Assembly: GCF_018326265.1 (NCBI RefSeq)
Contig: NZ_AP023360.1
Span: 4,249,501-4,313,500 of the forward strand
Reading direction: 5' to 3'
Length of the DNA stretch: 64,000 bases
Source: Catellatospora sp. IY07-71
GTDB taxonomy: Bacteria; Actinomycetota; Actinomycetes; Mycobacteriales; Micromonosporaceae
A program made the translations under genes and the position numbers. Positions 31,890 to 43,900 of the stretch are shown here, in pieces; position 1 is the stretch's first letter; the number at the start of each line of letters is the position of its first letter. The notes beneath the pieces were generated by a model. That model worked only from the letters and a program-made list of their open reading frames with translations, was not told the DNA's origin and ran no database searches.

Positions 31890-33188
31890 TCACGCGGTCG
31901 CGGAGCGATTCCTGCGGCGGTGGTAGAGCAGCGCTCCCGCGGTGATCACCAGCGGCCACACCAGGTACCACCCCGTGGCGGCGAGCAGCCCCACCACCGC
32001 GACCAGCGCGACCATGGCGTGCCGCCGGGCGGCCGTGCCCCTGGGCAGCAGCCGGAGCGCGGCGGCGGTGCCCAGCCCGTACACCGCGACGAACATGCCG
32101 GTGGTGAGCAGCACCAGCGGCTCCGCCCCGGTGCCGGTGACCGCCACCGCCACCATCGCCAGGGTGGCCAGCCCCGACGTCACGGCGAGGCTGCGCCGCG
32201 GCACGTCGCCGGCGCTCGCGCCGCGGGCCAGCCAGCTCGGCAGGGCGCCGTCCCGGCCCAGCGCCGCGCCGAGCTTGGCCGCGCTGCTGTAGTAGGCGTT
32301 CATGGTGCCGAAGGTCATCAGCACCGCCGCCGCCGCGGCCAGCGCGCTCGCCGGGCCGCCGAGCCCGATCTCCAGCAGCCGGGCCAGTGGCGCACCCGAG
32401 GTGGCCTGCGGCCCGAGCACCAGGATGCCCGCGGCGGCGACGGACAGGTAGAGCACGCCCACCACGACCACCGCGATGGCGGCGGCCCGCGGCAGGTCCC
32501 GCTCGGGGCGGCGGAAGTCGGCGGCCAGGTGGGTGATCGCCTCCCAGCCGGCGAAGCTCCAGACCAGCAGCGCGGCGGCCGGTGCGATGGCGAGCCAGCC
32601 GTGCGGCGCGAACGGGCGCAGGTTGGCGGTGTCCCCATGGGGCGCGGCGCTGAGCACGGCCGTCAGCAGCAGCGTGACCAGCACCACGGCCAGCACCAGC
32701 TGGACCCGGCCGGAGACGGTGACGCCGAACGTGTTGACGGCGGTCACCGCCACCATGAGCGCCGCCGCGGTGAGCAGCACCGTGCGCTGCCCGCCGCCGA
32801 CGGCGGCCTCGACGTACGCGCCCGCGAACAGGCCCGCCGCGGGCGCCCCGGCCGGGACGGCGAAGTAGAAGCACCAGCCGATGGCCGCGGCCGCGCGGGG
32901 GCCGAAGGCCAGCCGGACGTACGTGGACACGCCGCCCGCGTCGGGGTGCCGGGCGCCGAGCGCCGCGAACGTCATCGCCAGCGGCACGGACAGCAGCACC
33001 AGGCCCAGCCAGGCGATCAGCGAGGCGGGACCGGCGGCCTGCGCGGCCAGGGCGGGCAGCGCGATGACGCCGGTGCCGAGCACCGCGCCGACGTAGAGCG
33101 CCGCGCCCTGGGCCGTGGTGAGGCCCCGGGCACCCGCGGCGGGGGTGGCCGGGCTGGTCGCCTGCGGCCTGGTGATCGTCTCGGTCAT
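31890..33188 (-). CDS. APC-family amino acid permease
   Basis: A 432-residue transporter with about 12 membrane helices. The first helix has GAVLGTGVIALPALAAQAAGP, the unwound-helix pattern of the APC superfamily, and FAGWEAITHLAADFRRPERD (about residue 205) is the conserved YxGxE-type loop. It probably imports an amino acid or amine, possibly YjeH-like. It is divergent from a GlxA-type regulator with 70 bp between starts, so the regulator may control it. It ends near a bidirectional hairpin. Confidence 0.85.
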   Translation of the reverse strand: MTETITRPQATSPATPAAGARGLTTAQGAALYVGAVLGTGVIALPALAAQAAGPASLIAWLGLVLLSVPLAMTFAALGARHPDAGGVSTYVRLAFGPRAAAAIGWCFYFAVPAGAPAAGLFAGAYVEAAVGGGQRTVLLTAAALMVAVTAVNTFGVTVSGRVQLVLAVVLVTLLLTAVLSAAPHGDTANLRPFAPHGWLAIAPAAALLVWSFAGWEAITHLAADFRRPERDLPRAAAIAVVVVGVLYLSVAAAGILVLGPQATSGAPLARLLEIGLGGPASALAAAAAVLMTFGTMNAYYSSAAKLGAALGRDGALPSWLARGASAGDVPRRSLAVTSGLATLAMVAVAVTGTGAEPLVLLTTGMFVAVYGLGTAAALRLLPRGTAARRHAMVALVAVVGLLAATGWYLVWPLVITAGALLYHRRRNRSATA

Positions 33189-33258
33189 GGCTATACCTTG
33201 CGTTACGGCGGAGCGGCGGAACAGTGGCAGGAATGCCGTGCTGCGATAGGATCCTGCC

Positions 33259-34227
33259 ATGAAGCGGCACGTGGTCGCACTGGCCCTCACCGACGACATC
33301 CCGGTCTTCGAGCTGGCCGTGCCCTGCGAGGTGTTCGGCATCGACCGGTCCGATCTGGTGGACCCCTGGTACGAGCTGCGCCTGTGCGCCGCCGAGCCGG
33401 GCCCGCTGTCGGTGCGCTCAGGCCTGACCGTGCAGCCGCCGTACGGGCTGGAGGGGCTGGCCGACGCCGACACCGTGATCGTCCCGGCGTGCAACCGGAT
33501 GACCCAGTGCGGCCCGCCGTCCGCGCTGGTCGACGCCGTGCGGGCCGCGCACGCCCGCGGCGCCCGCATCGCCTCCATCTGCAGCGGGGCGTACGTGCTG
33601 GCCGCCGCCGGACTGCTGGACGGCCGCCGGGCCACCACGCACTGGATGAACATGGTCGACTTCGCGCACCGCTACCCGGACGTGAAGGTGGACCGGGAGG
33701 TGCTCTACGTCGACGAGGGCGACGTGCTCACCTCGGCCGGCACCGGCTCCGCCATCGACCTGTGCCTGCACCTGGTGCGCTGCGACTTCGGCGCGGCGGT
33801 CGCGAACGAGGTGGCCCGGCGGATGGTCGTGCCGCCGCACCGCGAGGGCGGCCAGAGCCAGTTCGCCCACCCTCTCGCCCGCGGCGACCACCGCGCCGAC
33901 GACATCGCGCCGGTGCTGGACTGGGCCCGGGAGCGGCTCGACCAGCCGCTGACGGTCGCGCAGCTGGCCGCCCAGGCGCGCCTGAGCCCGCGCACCTTCG
34001 CCCGGCGCTTCCGGGACGGTCTCGGGGTCAGCCCGCTGCAGTGGATCCTGGAGCAGCGCATCCGCCTGGCCCAGGAGCTGCTGGAGACCACCGACGAGCC
34101 GATCGAGCGCATCGCCTGGCGCACCGGCTTCGGCACCGCCGTCAACATGCGCCAGCACTTCCGCCGCTTCACCTCCATCTCCCCGCACACCTACCGCCAG
34201 ACCTTCCGCCGCCCCCTCCCCGCCTGA
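33259..34227 (+). CDS. GlxA-family regulator (DJ-1/PfpI plus AraC)
   Basis: A 322-residue regulator. Residues about 1-190 form a DJ-1/PfpI-like domain (TDDIPVFELAVPCEVFGIDR, then RIASICSGAYVLAAAGLLDG and RRATTHW) that senses a ligand rather than catalysing a reaction. Residues about 215-320 hold two AraC-type helix-turn-helix motifs (TVAQLAAQARLSPRTFARRF and IERIAWRTGFGTAVNMRQHF). GTG or ATG choice is clear: ATG at 33259 lies 6 nt after TAGGAT (33247-33252), a leaderless start. It is divergent from the APC permease gene, its likely target. Confidence 0.9.
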   Translation: MKRHVVALALTDDIPVFELAVPCEVFGIDRSDLVDPWYELRLCAAEPGPLSVRSGLTVQPPYGLEGLADADTVIVPACNRMTQCGPPSALVDAVRAAHARGARIASICSGAYVLAAAGLLDGRRATTHWMNMVDFAHRYPDVKVDREVLYVDEGDVLTSAGTGSAIDLCLHLVRCDFGAAVANEVARRMVVPPHREGGQSQFAHPLARGDHRADDIAPVLDWARERLDQPLTVAQLAAQARLSPRTFARRFRDGLGVSPLQWILEQRIRLAQELLETTDEPIERIAWRTGFGTAVNMRQHFRRFTSISPHTYRQTFRRPLPA

Positions 34228-34238
34228 CCGCTCCCCTT

Positions 34239-34313
34239 GATCGGCCGACTTGCCAGGCACCTGTGGGTGTGCGAGCGCAAGATACGCCCACCTGCCTGGC
34301 AAGTCGGACGATC
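34239..34313. repeat. GATC-bounded palindrome, family A copy 2
   Basis: Left arm GATCGGCCGACTTGCCAGGC (34239-34258) and right arm ending GGACGATC at 34313, with an inner arm containing AAGATACGCCCAC. It lies in the convergent space between the GlxA-type and acetyltransferase genes and touches the latter's stop. Confidence 0.85.
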
Positions 34314-34869
34314 ATGACGTGGGGGACCAGTCGGCGCGGAGCAGTTCGTACTCGACGTCGCCGTGCTCGCCGCCGTCGATCTGGTCGGGCCAGTCGAGGA
34401 AGAACGTGCGCAGGAAGCGCAGGCCGGTCTTCTCCATGACGCGCCGGGAGCCGGTGTTGACGGTCATCGTGTTCGCGGTGACGCGGCGCATGCCCAGCTC
34501 GGCGAAGCCCTTGTCGACCAGCGCGCGGGCGCCCTCGGTGGCGTACCCCCGGCCCCAGGCGGACCGGCGCAGCCGGTAGCCCAGCTCGGCGGTGCCCGGC
34601 TCGGCGGGCTCGGCGGTCAGCGCGAACCAGCCGAGGAACGCGCCGCTCGCCTTCTCGACCGCCGCCCAGCGCCCGTAGCCGGGGAACTGCTCGTACTGCG
34701 CGAGGAGCCTCGGCAGCAGCTCGTCCCGGATCTCCTCGCGCGGGGTGGGCCGCCCGCCGTTGATGAAACGGGTGACCTCCGGGTCGGCGTCCAGCTCGTA
34801 GAGCGCGTCGAGGTCGTCGGCGGTGAACCGGCGCAGGATCAGCCGGTCCGTTTCCAGGTAGTGCTGCAC
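34312..34869 (-). CDS. GNAT acetyltransferase, RimJ/RimL type
   Basis: A 185-residue GNAT protein of the ribosomal-protein-acetyltransferase-like branch. It starts with LETDRLILRRFTADDLDALY, has YRLRRSAWGRGYATEGARAL as the acetyl-CoA loop (WGRGYATE) and VTANTMTVNTGSRRVMEKTG as the C-terminal block. The substrate is unknown. GTG at 34869 is used; GAGGAT lies 6 nt upstream and would make the transcript leaderless. It ends inside the family A palindrome. Confidence 0.87.
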   Translation of the reverse strand: MQHYLETDRLILRRFTADDLDALYELDADPEVTRFINGGRPTPREEIRDELLPRLLAQYEQFPGYGRWAAVEKASGAFLGWFALTAEPAEPGTAELGYRLRRSAWGRGYATEGARALVDKGFAELGMRRVTANTMTVNTGSRRVMEKTGLRFLRTFFLDWPDQIDGGEHGDVEYELLRADWSPTS

Positions 34870-35013
34870 CGGCGCATCCTCGCACGTCAGTGCCGATGCG
34901 GCGACCGGGTTACCGCTTGCGCGGGGCGGGGAACTCGCATCCAGGGTGGACGGGAGAGCGGCGGGCGTCCCGTGGGAAAGACGCCCGCCGCTCGGCCGGT
35001 GTTACGGGTCGGC

Positions 35014-36756
<1,743 letters not shown>

Positions 36757-36814
36757 GAGATACCACCTACCTTGGGGGATGAGCAGGCTGCGTCATGTAA
36801 TCGCCAACATAAAT

Positions 36815-36843
36815 TAAGGAAACCTATCAGTAAAGACACCTTT
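36815..36843 (-). promoter_or_regulatory. Direct-repeat promoter element upstream of the chitinase
   Basis: TAAGGAAACCTAT (36815-36827) and TAAAGACACCTTT (36831-36843), 10 of 13 identical with a 16-bp period, lie in an AT-rich island 60-90 bp before the chitinase start. The core GATAGGTTTCCTT on the coding strand resembles GATAAAGTTTCCTT upstream of the GH43 gene. Confidence 0.5.
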
Positions 36844-36897
36844 CAATGATTAACTTCGGCATGCAGCAGCCGACGGCCGCGTGGCAGGGTGTATGGC

Positions 36898-37749
36898 ATG
36901 AATGAGCGCGTCGGACAGCTCGCCCGGCTGATGGAGCGCGGCCGGGTCGCCGTGCTCAGCGGCGCGGGCCTGTCCACCGAATCGGGCATCCCCGACTACC
37001 GGGGCCCGGACGGCATGCAGCGGCGCACCGCCCCGATGACGTACCAGGCGTTCACCCGCGAGCCCGCCGCCCGGGTGCGCTACTGGGCGCGCAGCCACCT
37101 CGGCTGGCGCACCGTCGCCCGCGCATCGCCCAACGCCGGGCACGCCGCCGTCGCCGCGCTGCAGCGCCAGGGCCTGCTCGGCGGCATCATCACCCAGAAC
37201 GTCGACGGCCTGCACCAGGCCGCCGGAGCCACCGGCGTGGTCGAGCTGCACGGCAGCCTGGACCGGGTGATCTGCCTGGACTGCGGCGAGGTCACCGCCC
37301 GGCAGGAGCTGCACCGCCGCCTGCACACGGCCAATCCCGGCTTCACCGCCCGGATCACCGCCGTGCACCCCGACGGCGACGTCGAGTTCGGCGACGACGA
37401 ACTGGCCGGGTTCGCCACCGTCGACTGCGCCGGCTGCCAGGTGGGCATGCTCAAGCCAGACGTGGTCTTCTTCGGCGAGACCGTGCCCGCCCCGCGCGTG
37501 CAGGAGTGCTTCGACCTGGTCGAGCGCTCGCAGCTGCTGCTGGTGCTGGGCTCATCGCTGACCGTCATGTCCGGCCGCCGCTTCGTCATCCGCGCGGTCA
37601 AGCTCGGCATCCCGGTGGCGATCGTCAACCGCGGCGTCACCCGCTCCGACGACCAGGCCACCCTCACCCTCGACGCCCCCCTCGGCCAGGTCCTCCCCGA
37701 CCTCGTCCACCGCCTCGGCGGCCGCCGCCTAACCGAATCCCTCGCCTGA
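36898..37749 (+). CDS. Sir2-family NAD-dependent protein deacylase
   Basis: A 283-residue sirtuin. The NAD site is [15 protein letters not shown] (about residues 21-35), with ITQNVDGLH (about 99-107) and the catalytic His in ELHGS (about 118). The zinc ribbon is present (CLDCGE at about 129 and CAGC at about 183), and KPDVVFFGE and [11 protein letters not shown] complete the fold. It removes acyl groups from protein lysines using NAD+. ATG at 36898 is preferred; GTG at 36889 would add three residues. A CCCCG pentamer tract and a family A palindrome follow the gene. Confidence 0.92.
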   Translation: MNERVGQLARLMERGRVAVLSGAGLSTESGIPDYRGPDGMQRRTAPMTYQAFTREPAARVRYWARSHLGWRTVARASPNAGHAAVAALQRQGLLGGIITQNVDGLHQAAGATGVVELHGSLDRVICLDCGEVTARQELHRRLHTANPGFTARITAVHPDGDVEFGDDELAGFATVDCAGCQVGMLKPDVVFFGETVPAPRVQECFDLVERSQLLLVLGSSLTVMSGRRFVIRAVKLGIPVAIVNRGVTRSDDQATLTLDAPLGQVLPDLVHRLGGRRLTESLA

Positions 37750-37765
37750 GCACCCTCCACCTCCG

Positions 37766-37805
37766 CCCCGCCCCGCCCCGCCCCGCCTCGCCCCGCCCCG
37801 CCTCG
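37766..37805. repeat. CCCCG pentanucleotide tandem repeat
   Basis: Eight tandem 5-bp units, six CCCCG and two CCTCG, lie just after the sirtuin stop. Such a tract could vary in length by slippage but lies outside any coding region. Confidence 0.75.
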
Positions 37806-37814
37806 CGTCGCCAA

Positions 37815-37889
37815 GATCGTCCGACTTGCCTGGCAAACGGGCGTATCTTGAGCGCGCTTTCGCCCACCTGCCAGGCAAGTTCGACGATC
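37815..37889. repeat. GATC-bounded palindrome, family A copy 3
   Basis: GATCGTCCGACTTGCCTGGC at the left pairs with a right arm ending TTCGACGATC; the inner part GGGCGTATCTTGAGCGC is shared with the copy at 44541-44615. It separates the convergent sirtuin and alditol oxidase genes. Confidence 0.85.
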
Positions 37890-37918
37890 AACCGGGCGGG
37901 GCGGGCGGGTCAGGCGGG

Positions 37919-39163
37919 TCAGGCGGGGAGGTAGCGGTCGAGGAAGGCGTTGCGGAAGCGGCCGTCGGGGTCGAGGCGGGTGGCCAGGTCGGTGAAGTGG
38001 GGCAGGCGGGGGTACTGGGCGCGTACCGCCGCCGGGTCGACGCCGAAGAGCTTGCCCCAGTGCGGGCGGGCGCCCAGCGGGACCAGGCGGTCCTCCACCG
38101 CGGCGACCACCGGCGCCACCGCCGCGTCGTCGGCGATCCAGGTGAAGTGGAACGCGATGCTGTCGCGGCCGTAGGCCTCGCTGAGCCAGAGCCCGTCGGC
38201 CGCGATGCTGCGGATCTCGGAGACCTGCAGCACCGGCGCGATCCGCGCCGCGATCCCGTCGAGCGCGGCGAACGCCTCCAGCGCCCGCTCGCGCGGCAGG
38301 AAGTACTCCGACTGCAGCTCGTCGCCCGCGCTCGGGGTGAAGTCGAGCCGGAAGTGCGGCAGCCGCTCGTGCCACGGCCCCGGCTCGCCCAGCTGCGCGG
38401 TGCAGTTCACCGGCGACATGGTGACGATCGGGTGGCGCGGGCCGTCGGCCGGGCGGGCTCCGAACAGCTCCGCGGGCGGCGCGGGCTCGTCGGCGAGCTG
38501 CTTGACCCACACCTGCTCGATGTCCGGCCCGCGCCAGCGGGTGAACAGGCTGACGCTGTACGCCGCGCCGAACACCTCCTCGAAGTGCCCCTCCAGCGAC
38601 GCGCGCGGCAGGTCCTCGTAGACGCGCTGGCGCACGTCGAAGGTGGGCACCAGGTCCAGGGTCAGCGCGGTGACCACGCCGAGCGCGCCCAGCGACACCA
38701 CGCTGCCGGGCAGCACGTCGCCGCCGATGGTGGTCAGCTCGCCGTCGGCGGTGACCAGCTCGATGCCGGAGACGGCGGTGGCCAGGTTGCCGTTGCGGTC
38801 ACCGGAGCCGTGGGTGCCGGTGGCGACCGCGCCCGCGATGGAGATGTGCGGCAGCGAGCCGAGGTTGGGCAGCGCGAAACCGTGCTTGTGCAGGTGGGGG
38901 GCCAGCTCGCCGTAGCGGGTGCCGGCCGAGACACGCACCGTCGCGCGGGCGCTGTCCAGGTCCATGACGCGCGGCAGGCGGGTGGTGGCGACCAGGTCGT
39001 ACGGGGTGTCCGCGATGCGGTTGAAGGAGTGCCCGGTGCCCAGGGCCCGCACCCGGCGCGCGCCCGCGACGGCGGCGCGCAGCTCGTCCACGGTGGTGGG
39101 CCGGTGCAGCCGCGCCGCGCCGAACACGACGTTGCCGGCCCAGTTGGTCACCTCTGTCGACAT
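37919..39163 (-). CDS. FAD-linked alditol oxidase (AldO-like)
   Basis: A 414-residue flavoprotein of the VAO family. The N-terminal FAD domain contains RALGTGHSFNRIADT, whose His (about residue 46) is the covalent flavin attachment site in Streptomyces AldO, followed by LPNLGSLPHISIAGAVATGT and HGSG. The C-terminal domain ends PHWGKLFGVD and RNAFLDRYLPA, as in the alditol/xylitol and arabinono-lactone oxidase group. It should oxidise a sugar alcohol to the aldose, giving H2O2. No signal peptide is present. TAGGCT lies 8 nt before ATG at 39163, so the leader is almost absent. Confidence 0.87.
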   Translation of the reverse strand: MSTEVTNWAGNVVFGAARLHRPTTVDELRAAVAGARRVRALGTGHSFNRIADTPYDLVATTRLPRVMDLDSARATVRVSAGTRYGELAPHLHKHGFALPNLGSLPHISIAGAVATGTHGSGDRNGNLATAVSGIELVTADGELTTIGGDVLPGSVVSLGALGVVTALTLDLVPTFDVRQRVYEDLPRASLEGHFEEVFGAAYSVSLFTRWRGPDIEQVWVKQLADEPAPPAELFGARPADGPRHPIVTMSPVNCTAQLGEPGPWHERLPHFRLDFTPSAGDELQSEYFLPRERALEAFAALDGIAARIAPVLQVSEIRSIAADGLWLSEAYGRDSIAFHFTWIADDAAVAPVVAAVEDRLVPLGARPHWGKLFGVDPAAVRAQYPRLPHFTDLATRLDPDGRFRNAFLDRYLPA

Positions 39164-39280
39164 GGCTCATGAGCCTAGAGCAGGCGTCCGTCGATGCGGC
39201 ATCGTCCGAAGTGATCGTGTGGGCGGTGGCGCGGCCGTCGTGCCGCCACCACCGCCCCGGGGGACACCGCCCTGACGGTG

Positions 39281-40687
39281 TCAGACCGCGACGCCCCCGC
39301 TCCTGATCACGTCGCGGTACCACAGCGCGCTGTCCTTGAGGGTGCGGCGCTGGGTGTCGTAGTCCACCCGGATCAGGCCGAACCGCTTGCCGTAGCCCAG
39401 CGCCCACTCGAAGTTGTCCAGCAGCGACCAGACGAAGTAGCCGCGCAGGTCGGCCCCGGCGCGCATGGCCTCATGCGCGGCGGCCATGTGATCGCGCAGG
39501 TACGCGATCCGGTCGCCGTCGCGGACCCGGCCGTCGGCGTCGACGGCGTCGTCATAGGCCGCGCCGTTCTCGGTGACGTAGAGGGGCAGGTCGGGATAGG
39601 TCGCGTGCAGGCGCAGCAGGACCTCGCGCAGGCCGGTCGGGTCCACGGTCCAGCCCATCTCGGTGCGCGGGCCGGGCGTCTGGTGGAACGCGACACCCTG
39701 GCTGGCTGGGTACGGCGAGGGCTCCTCGACAGGGCTCGGGGCGGCGCTGACCAGGTCGGGGGCGTAGTAGTTGACGCCGAGCGCGTCGAGCGGCGCGGCG
39801 ATGACGGCCAGGTCGCCGTCGCGTACGTGCGACCAGTCGCAGACGGATGCGGTGTCGGCCATGACGTCGGCCGGGTAGGCGCCGGTCATGATCGGGTCGA
39901 GGAAGATCCGGTTGAGCAGGCCGTCGATACGCCGGGCGGCGTCGCGGTCGGCGGGGGAGTCGGTCAGCGGGCGCACCGCGCCCTGGTTGAGCGCGATCGA
40001 CACCTGCGCCGAGGGCACCGCCGCGCGCAGCGCCTGTGCCGCCAGCCCGTGCGCGAGCAGCAGGTGGTGCGTGGCGAGCAGCCCGTCGCCGGGGCTGGTC
40101 CGGCCGGGGGCGTGCACGCCGAGGCCGTACCCGAGGAACGCGGTGCACCAGGGCTCGTTGAGGGTGCACCAGAGCTTGACCCGGTCGCCGAGCCGGGCGG
40201 CGACGGCGGCCGCGTAGTCGGCGAAGCGCAGCGCGGTGTCCCGGGCGGTCCAGCCGCCACGGTCCTCCAGTTCCTGCGGCAGGTCCCAGTGGTAGAGGGT
40301 GGCCGCGGGCTTGATGCCCGCGCCGAGCAGTTCGTCCACGAGCCGGTCGTAGAAGGCGAGGCCGGCCGGGTTCGCCCCGGACCGCCCGCCGGGCTGCACG
40401 CGCGGCCAGGACACCGAGAAGCGGTATGCCGACAGGCCGATCTCGCGCATCAGCGCGACGTCGTCGCGGTAGCGGTGGTAATGGTCGGCGGCGACGGCGC
40501 CGGTCTGCCCGTCGACGACCCGGCCGGGCTCGGCGCAGAACGTGTCCCAGATGGACGGAGTGCGGCCGTCCTCCGCCACGGCGCCCTCGATCTGGTACGC
40601 GGCGGTCGCCGCACCCCACCAGAAGTCGGGGGGAAACCGCAGCTCCCCGGTGTCTGCTGCGGTCGGTGCCTCGGTCTGGGCAGGCAT
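39281..40687 (-). CDS. GH1 beta-glucosidase (regulon member 1)
   Basis: A 468-residue cytoplasmic family 1 glycosidase. [20 protein letters not shown] is the N-terminal signature, the acid/base Glu lies in TLNEPW (about residue 175) and the nucleophile in YVTENG (about residue 370), with [10 protein letters not shown] near the end. It should split short beta-glucosides delivered by an importer. There is no signal peptide. ATG at 40687 has AAGGGGAG upstream. The operator GGAGAGCGCTCTCC at 40744-40757 lies 57 bp before the start, and the gene is divergent from the multidomain secreted glucanase, so both respond to the same repressor. Confidence 0.92.
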   Translation of the reverse strand: MPAQTEAPTAADTGELRFPPDFWWGAATAAYQIEGAVAEDGRTPSIWDTFCAEPGRVVDGQTGAVAADHYHRYRDDVALMREIGLSAYRFSVSWPRVQPGGRSGANPAGLAFYDRLVDELLGAGIKPAATLYHWDLPQELEDRGGWTARDTALRFADYAAAVAARLGDRVKLWCTLNEPWCTAFLGYGLGVHAPGRTSPGDGLLATHHLLLAHGLAAQALRAAVPSAQVSIALNQGAVRPLTDSPADRDAARRIDGLLNRIFLDPIMTGAYPADVMADTASVCDWSHVRDGDLAVIAAPLDALGVNYYAPDLVSAAPSPVEEPSPYPASQGVAFHQTPGPRTEMGWTVDPTGLREVLLRLHATYPDLPLYVTENGAAYDDAVDADGRVRDGDRIAYLRDHMAAAHEAMRAGADLRGYFVWSLLDNFEWALGYGKRFGLIRVDYDTQRRTLKDSALWYRDVIRSGGVAV

Positions 40688-40743
40688 GGGCTCCCCTTCG
40701 GTGAGCGCGGCGCGGGTCGTGGACGGCGTTCGGGAAACGAGGT

Positions 40744-40757
40744 GGAGAGCGCTCTCC
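40744..40757 (-). promoter_or_regulatory. LacI-type operator GGAGAGCGCTCTCC, site 1
   Basis: A perfect 14-bp palindrome in front of the GH1 gene. It is identical to sites at 40910-40923, 44675-44688 and 45965-45978. Confidence 0.85.
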
Positions 40758-40878
40758 GAACGAGTCCCAGGCTCCCCGGCGTACCCCTGCGATGTCAAGA
40801 CCCACCCGTCGCCGACGCCACGACGCGCGGACGAAACAGTCTCATGCGGACAGTTCGGCATCGCCGGCAGTCGCTGTC

Positions 40879-40923
40879 TTGACAGCGCGGAAACTACGGC
40901 GTAACACTCGGAGAGCGCTCTCC
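40879..40923 (+). promoter_or_regulatory. Promoter and operator site 2 of the secreted glucanase
   Basis: TTGACA (40879-40884), a 17-bp spacer and TAACAC (40902-40907) make a sigma-70-like promoter. GGAGAGCGCTCTCC (40910-40923) covers the predicted transcription start, a classical repressor position. Confidence 0.8.
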
Positions 40924-40979
40924 ATATGTCGATCCCGGCCCCCCGGCCGGACTCCCCCGTGACAACAGGCAGGAGCCCC

Positions 40980-43900
40980 ATGACCCCCGTCAGACACCGC
41001 CCGGGCGTGCGGCACATCGCCCGCCGCTGGCGGATAGCCATACCCGTCGCGGTGACCACCGCGATCTCCGCGCTCGCGCTGGTGGTCCCGTTCACCACCG
41101 CCAGCGCCGCCGACACCCTGATCTCACAGGGCAAGCCCGTCACCGCGTCGTCCGTCCAGGGTGCCGACCTGGCCGCGGCGTACGCGGTCGACGGCAACTC
41201 CGGCACCCGCTGGGGCAGCCAGTGGAGCGACCCGCAGTGGATCCGCGTCGACCTCGGCGCGACCGCCTCCATCAGCCAGGTCGTGCTGGAGTGGGAGGGC
41301 GCCTACGGCCGCTCCTTCCAGATCCAGACGTCCAACGACGACGCCAACTGGACGCCGGTCTACACGACCACCACCGGCACCGGCGGCACGCAGACCCTCG
41401 CCGTCACCGGCAGCGGCCGCTACGTGCGGATGCACGGCACGGTGCGCAGCAGCGGCTACGGCTACTCGCTGTGGGAGTTCAAGGTCTACGGCTCGTTCGG
41501 CCCGACCCCGAGCCCCAGCACCAACCCCGCCAGCTGCGGCACCACCAACGTGGCGCAGGGCAAGACCGCCACGGCCTCGTCGGTCGAGAACGGGGGCACG
41601 CCCGCCTCCGCCGCCGTCGACGGCAACGCCGGCACCCGCTGGTCCAGCGCGGCCAGCGACCCGCAGTGGCTCCAGATCGACCTGGGCAGCACGCAGAGCA
41701 TCTGCAAGGTGGTGCTGCAGTGGGAGGGCGCGTACGCCACCGCCTTCCAGGTGCAGACCTCGGCCACCGGCACCGGCGGCTGGACGGACATCTACGCCAC
41801 CACCACCGGCACCGGCGGCACGCAGCCGCTGACCGTTGGCGGCAGCGGCCGCTACCTGCGCGTGTACGGCACCGCCCGCGCCACGGGCTGGGGCTACTCG
41901 CTGTGGGAGGTGCAGGTCTTCGTCGGCGGCACCCCGCCCTCGCCGAGCACCTCGCCGAGCACGTCGCCGAGCACCTCGCCCAGCCCGTCCGGCCCCTGGA
42001 CCACGGTCTGGGAGGACAACTTCGACGGGGCGGCCAACACCTCGCCGAGCGCCGCGAACTGGCTGCTGCGCACGGGTACGCAGTACCCCGGCGGGGCGGC
42101 GAACTTCGGCACCGGTGAGATCGAGACCGCGAGCGCGTCGACCGCCAACGTCTACCTGACCGGCGACGGCAAGCTCAACATCAAGGCGATCCGGGACGGC
42201 GCCGGCAACTGGACCTCCGGCAAGCTGGAGACCCAGCGCACCGACTTCGCCCCGCAGCCCGGCCAGCTGACCCGCTTCTCGGCGGTCATCCAGCAGCCCA
42301 ACGTGGCCAACGGCCTGGGCTACTGGCCCGCGTTCCGGTCCACCGGCGCGGCGTACCGCGGCAACTACAACAACTGGCCCGGCGTCGGCGAGACCGACAT
42401 CATGAGCGGCGTCAACGGCCGCAGCCAGCTGTCGCAGACGCTGCACTGCGGCACCGCCCCCGACGGGCCGTGCGGCGAGTACAACGGGCGCACCTCGGGT
42501 CTGGCCAGCTGCACCGGCTGCCAGACCGGCTTCCACGAGTACGCGCAGGTCATCGACCGCACGAAGACCGACGAGGAGATCCGCTTCTACCTCGACGGCG
42601 TGCAGACCTGGGTGGTGCGGGAGAGCCAGGTCGGCGTGGCCGCCTGGCAGGCCGCCGTGCACCACGGCTTCTACCTGCGGCTCGACCTCGCGATCGGCGG
42701 CCTGTACGCCAACGCGATCGCGGGGGAGACCGTGCCGACCCCGGAGACCACCTCCGGCGGCGTCATGGCCGTGGACCGGGTCACCGTGTCCCGGCAGACC
42801 GGCACCACGCCCACCGCGATGACCGACCCGGCGGTCCCGGCCGGTCCCAGCGTCGTGCGCATCACCGGCACGCAGGGCAACTGGCAGCTCCAGGTCAACG
42901 GTGCGCCGTACCTGGTGAAGGGCCTCACCTACGGCCCGCCGCAGGGTGCCGCCGACGGCTACATGCGCGACCTGAAGAACATGGGCGTCAACACCATCCG
43001 CACCTGGGGCGTGGACGACACGCAGACCCCGGTGCTGCTGGACACCGCCGCCCGGCACGGCATCAAGGTGATCGTCGGGCACTGGCTCAACCAGGGCGCC
43101 GACTACGTCAACGACACGGCGTACAAGAACAGCGTCAAGGCCGAGATCGTGGCCCGGGTCAACACGCTCAAGAACCGCCAGGGCGTGCTGATGTGGGACG
43201 TCGGCAACGAGGTGCTGCTGACCATGCAGGACTTCGGGCTGCCGGCCGCCGACGTCGAGGCGCGGCGCAACGCGTACGCCGCGTTCGTCAACGAGGTCGC
43301 GGTGGCGATCCACGCCGCCGACCCGAACCACCCGGTGACCTCGACCGACGCCTGGGTCGGCGCGTGGCCGTACTACAAGAACCACTCGCCCGCGCTGGAC
43401 CTCTACGGCATCAACTCCTACGGCGCGGTCGGCGGCCTCAAGCAGGCGTGGATCGACGGCGGCTACACCAAGCCGTACGTGCTCACCGAGGGCGGCCCCG
43501 ACGGCGAGTGGGAGGTCCCCAACGATGCCAACGGCGTGCCCACCGAGCCCACCGACCTGGCCAAGCGCGCGCAGTACACGGCGAGCTGGAACGCGATCCT
43601 CGGCCACCCGGGCGTGGCGCTCGGCGCGACCGAGTTCCACTACGGCCTGGAGAACGACTTCGGCGGCGTCTGGCTGAACACGCTGACCGGCGGCTGGCGC
43701 CGGCACGGGTGGCACGCCCTCAAGCAGGCGTACTCCGGCACGGCCTCGGCCAACACCCCGCCGGAGATCACCAGCATGGTGATCGGCAGCCCCGGCGCGA
43801 TCCAGGCCGGCAAGACGTTCACCCTGTACGTCGGGGCGAGCGACCCGCAGGGCGACCAGATCCGCTACAACCTGATGCTCAGCAACAAGCACATCAACGG

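Noticed and set aside
31920-34439. 839-codon open frame crossing the permease, GlxA and GNAT genes
   Set aside because: It crosses divergent promoters and a palindrome and has no protein character.
37766-37889. Considered a CRISPR-like or minisatellite array
   Set aside because: The 5-bp CCCCG tract and the single palindrome do not form spaced repeats; no CRISPR array is present anywhere in the window.
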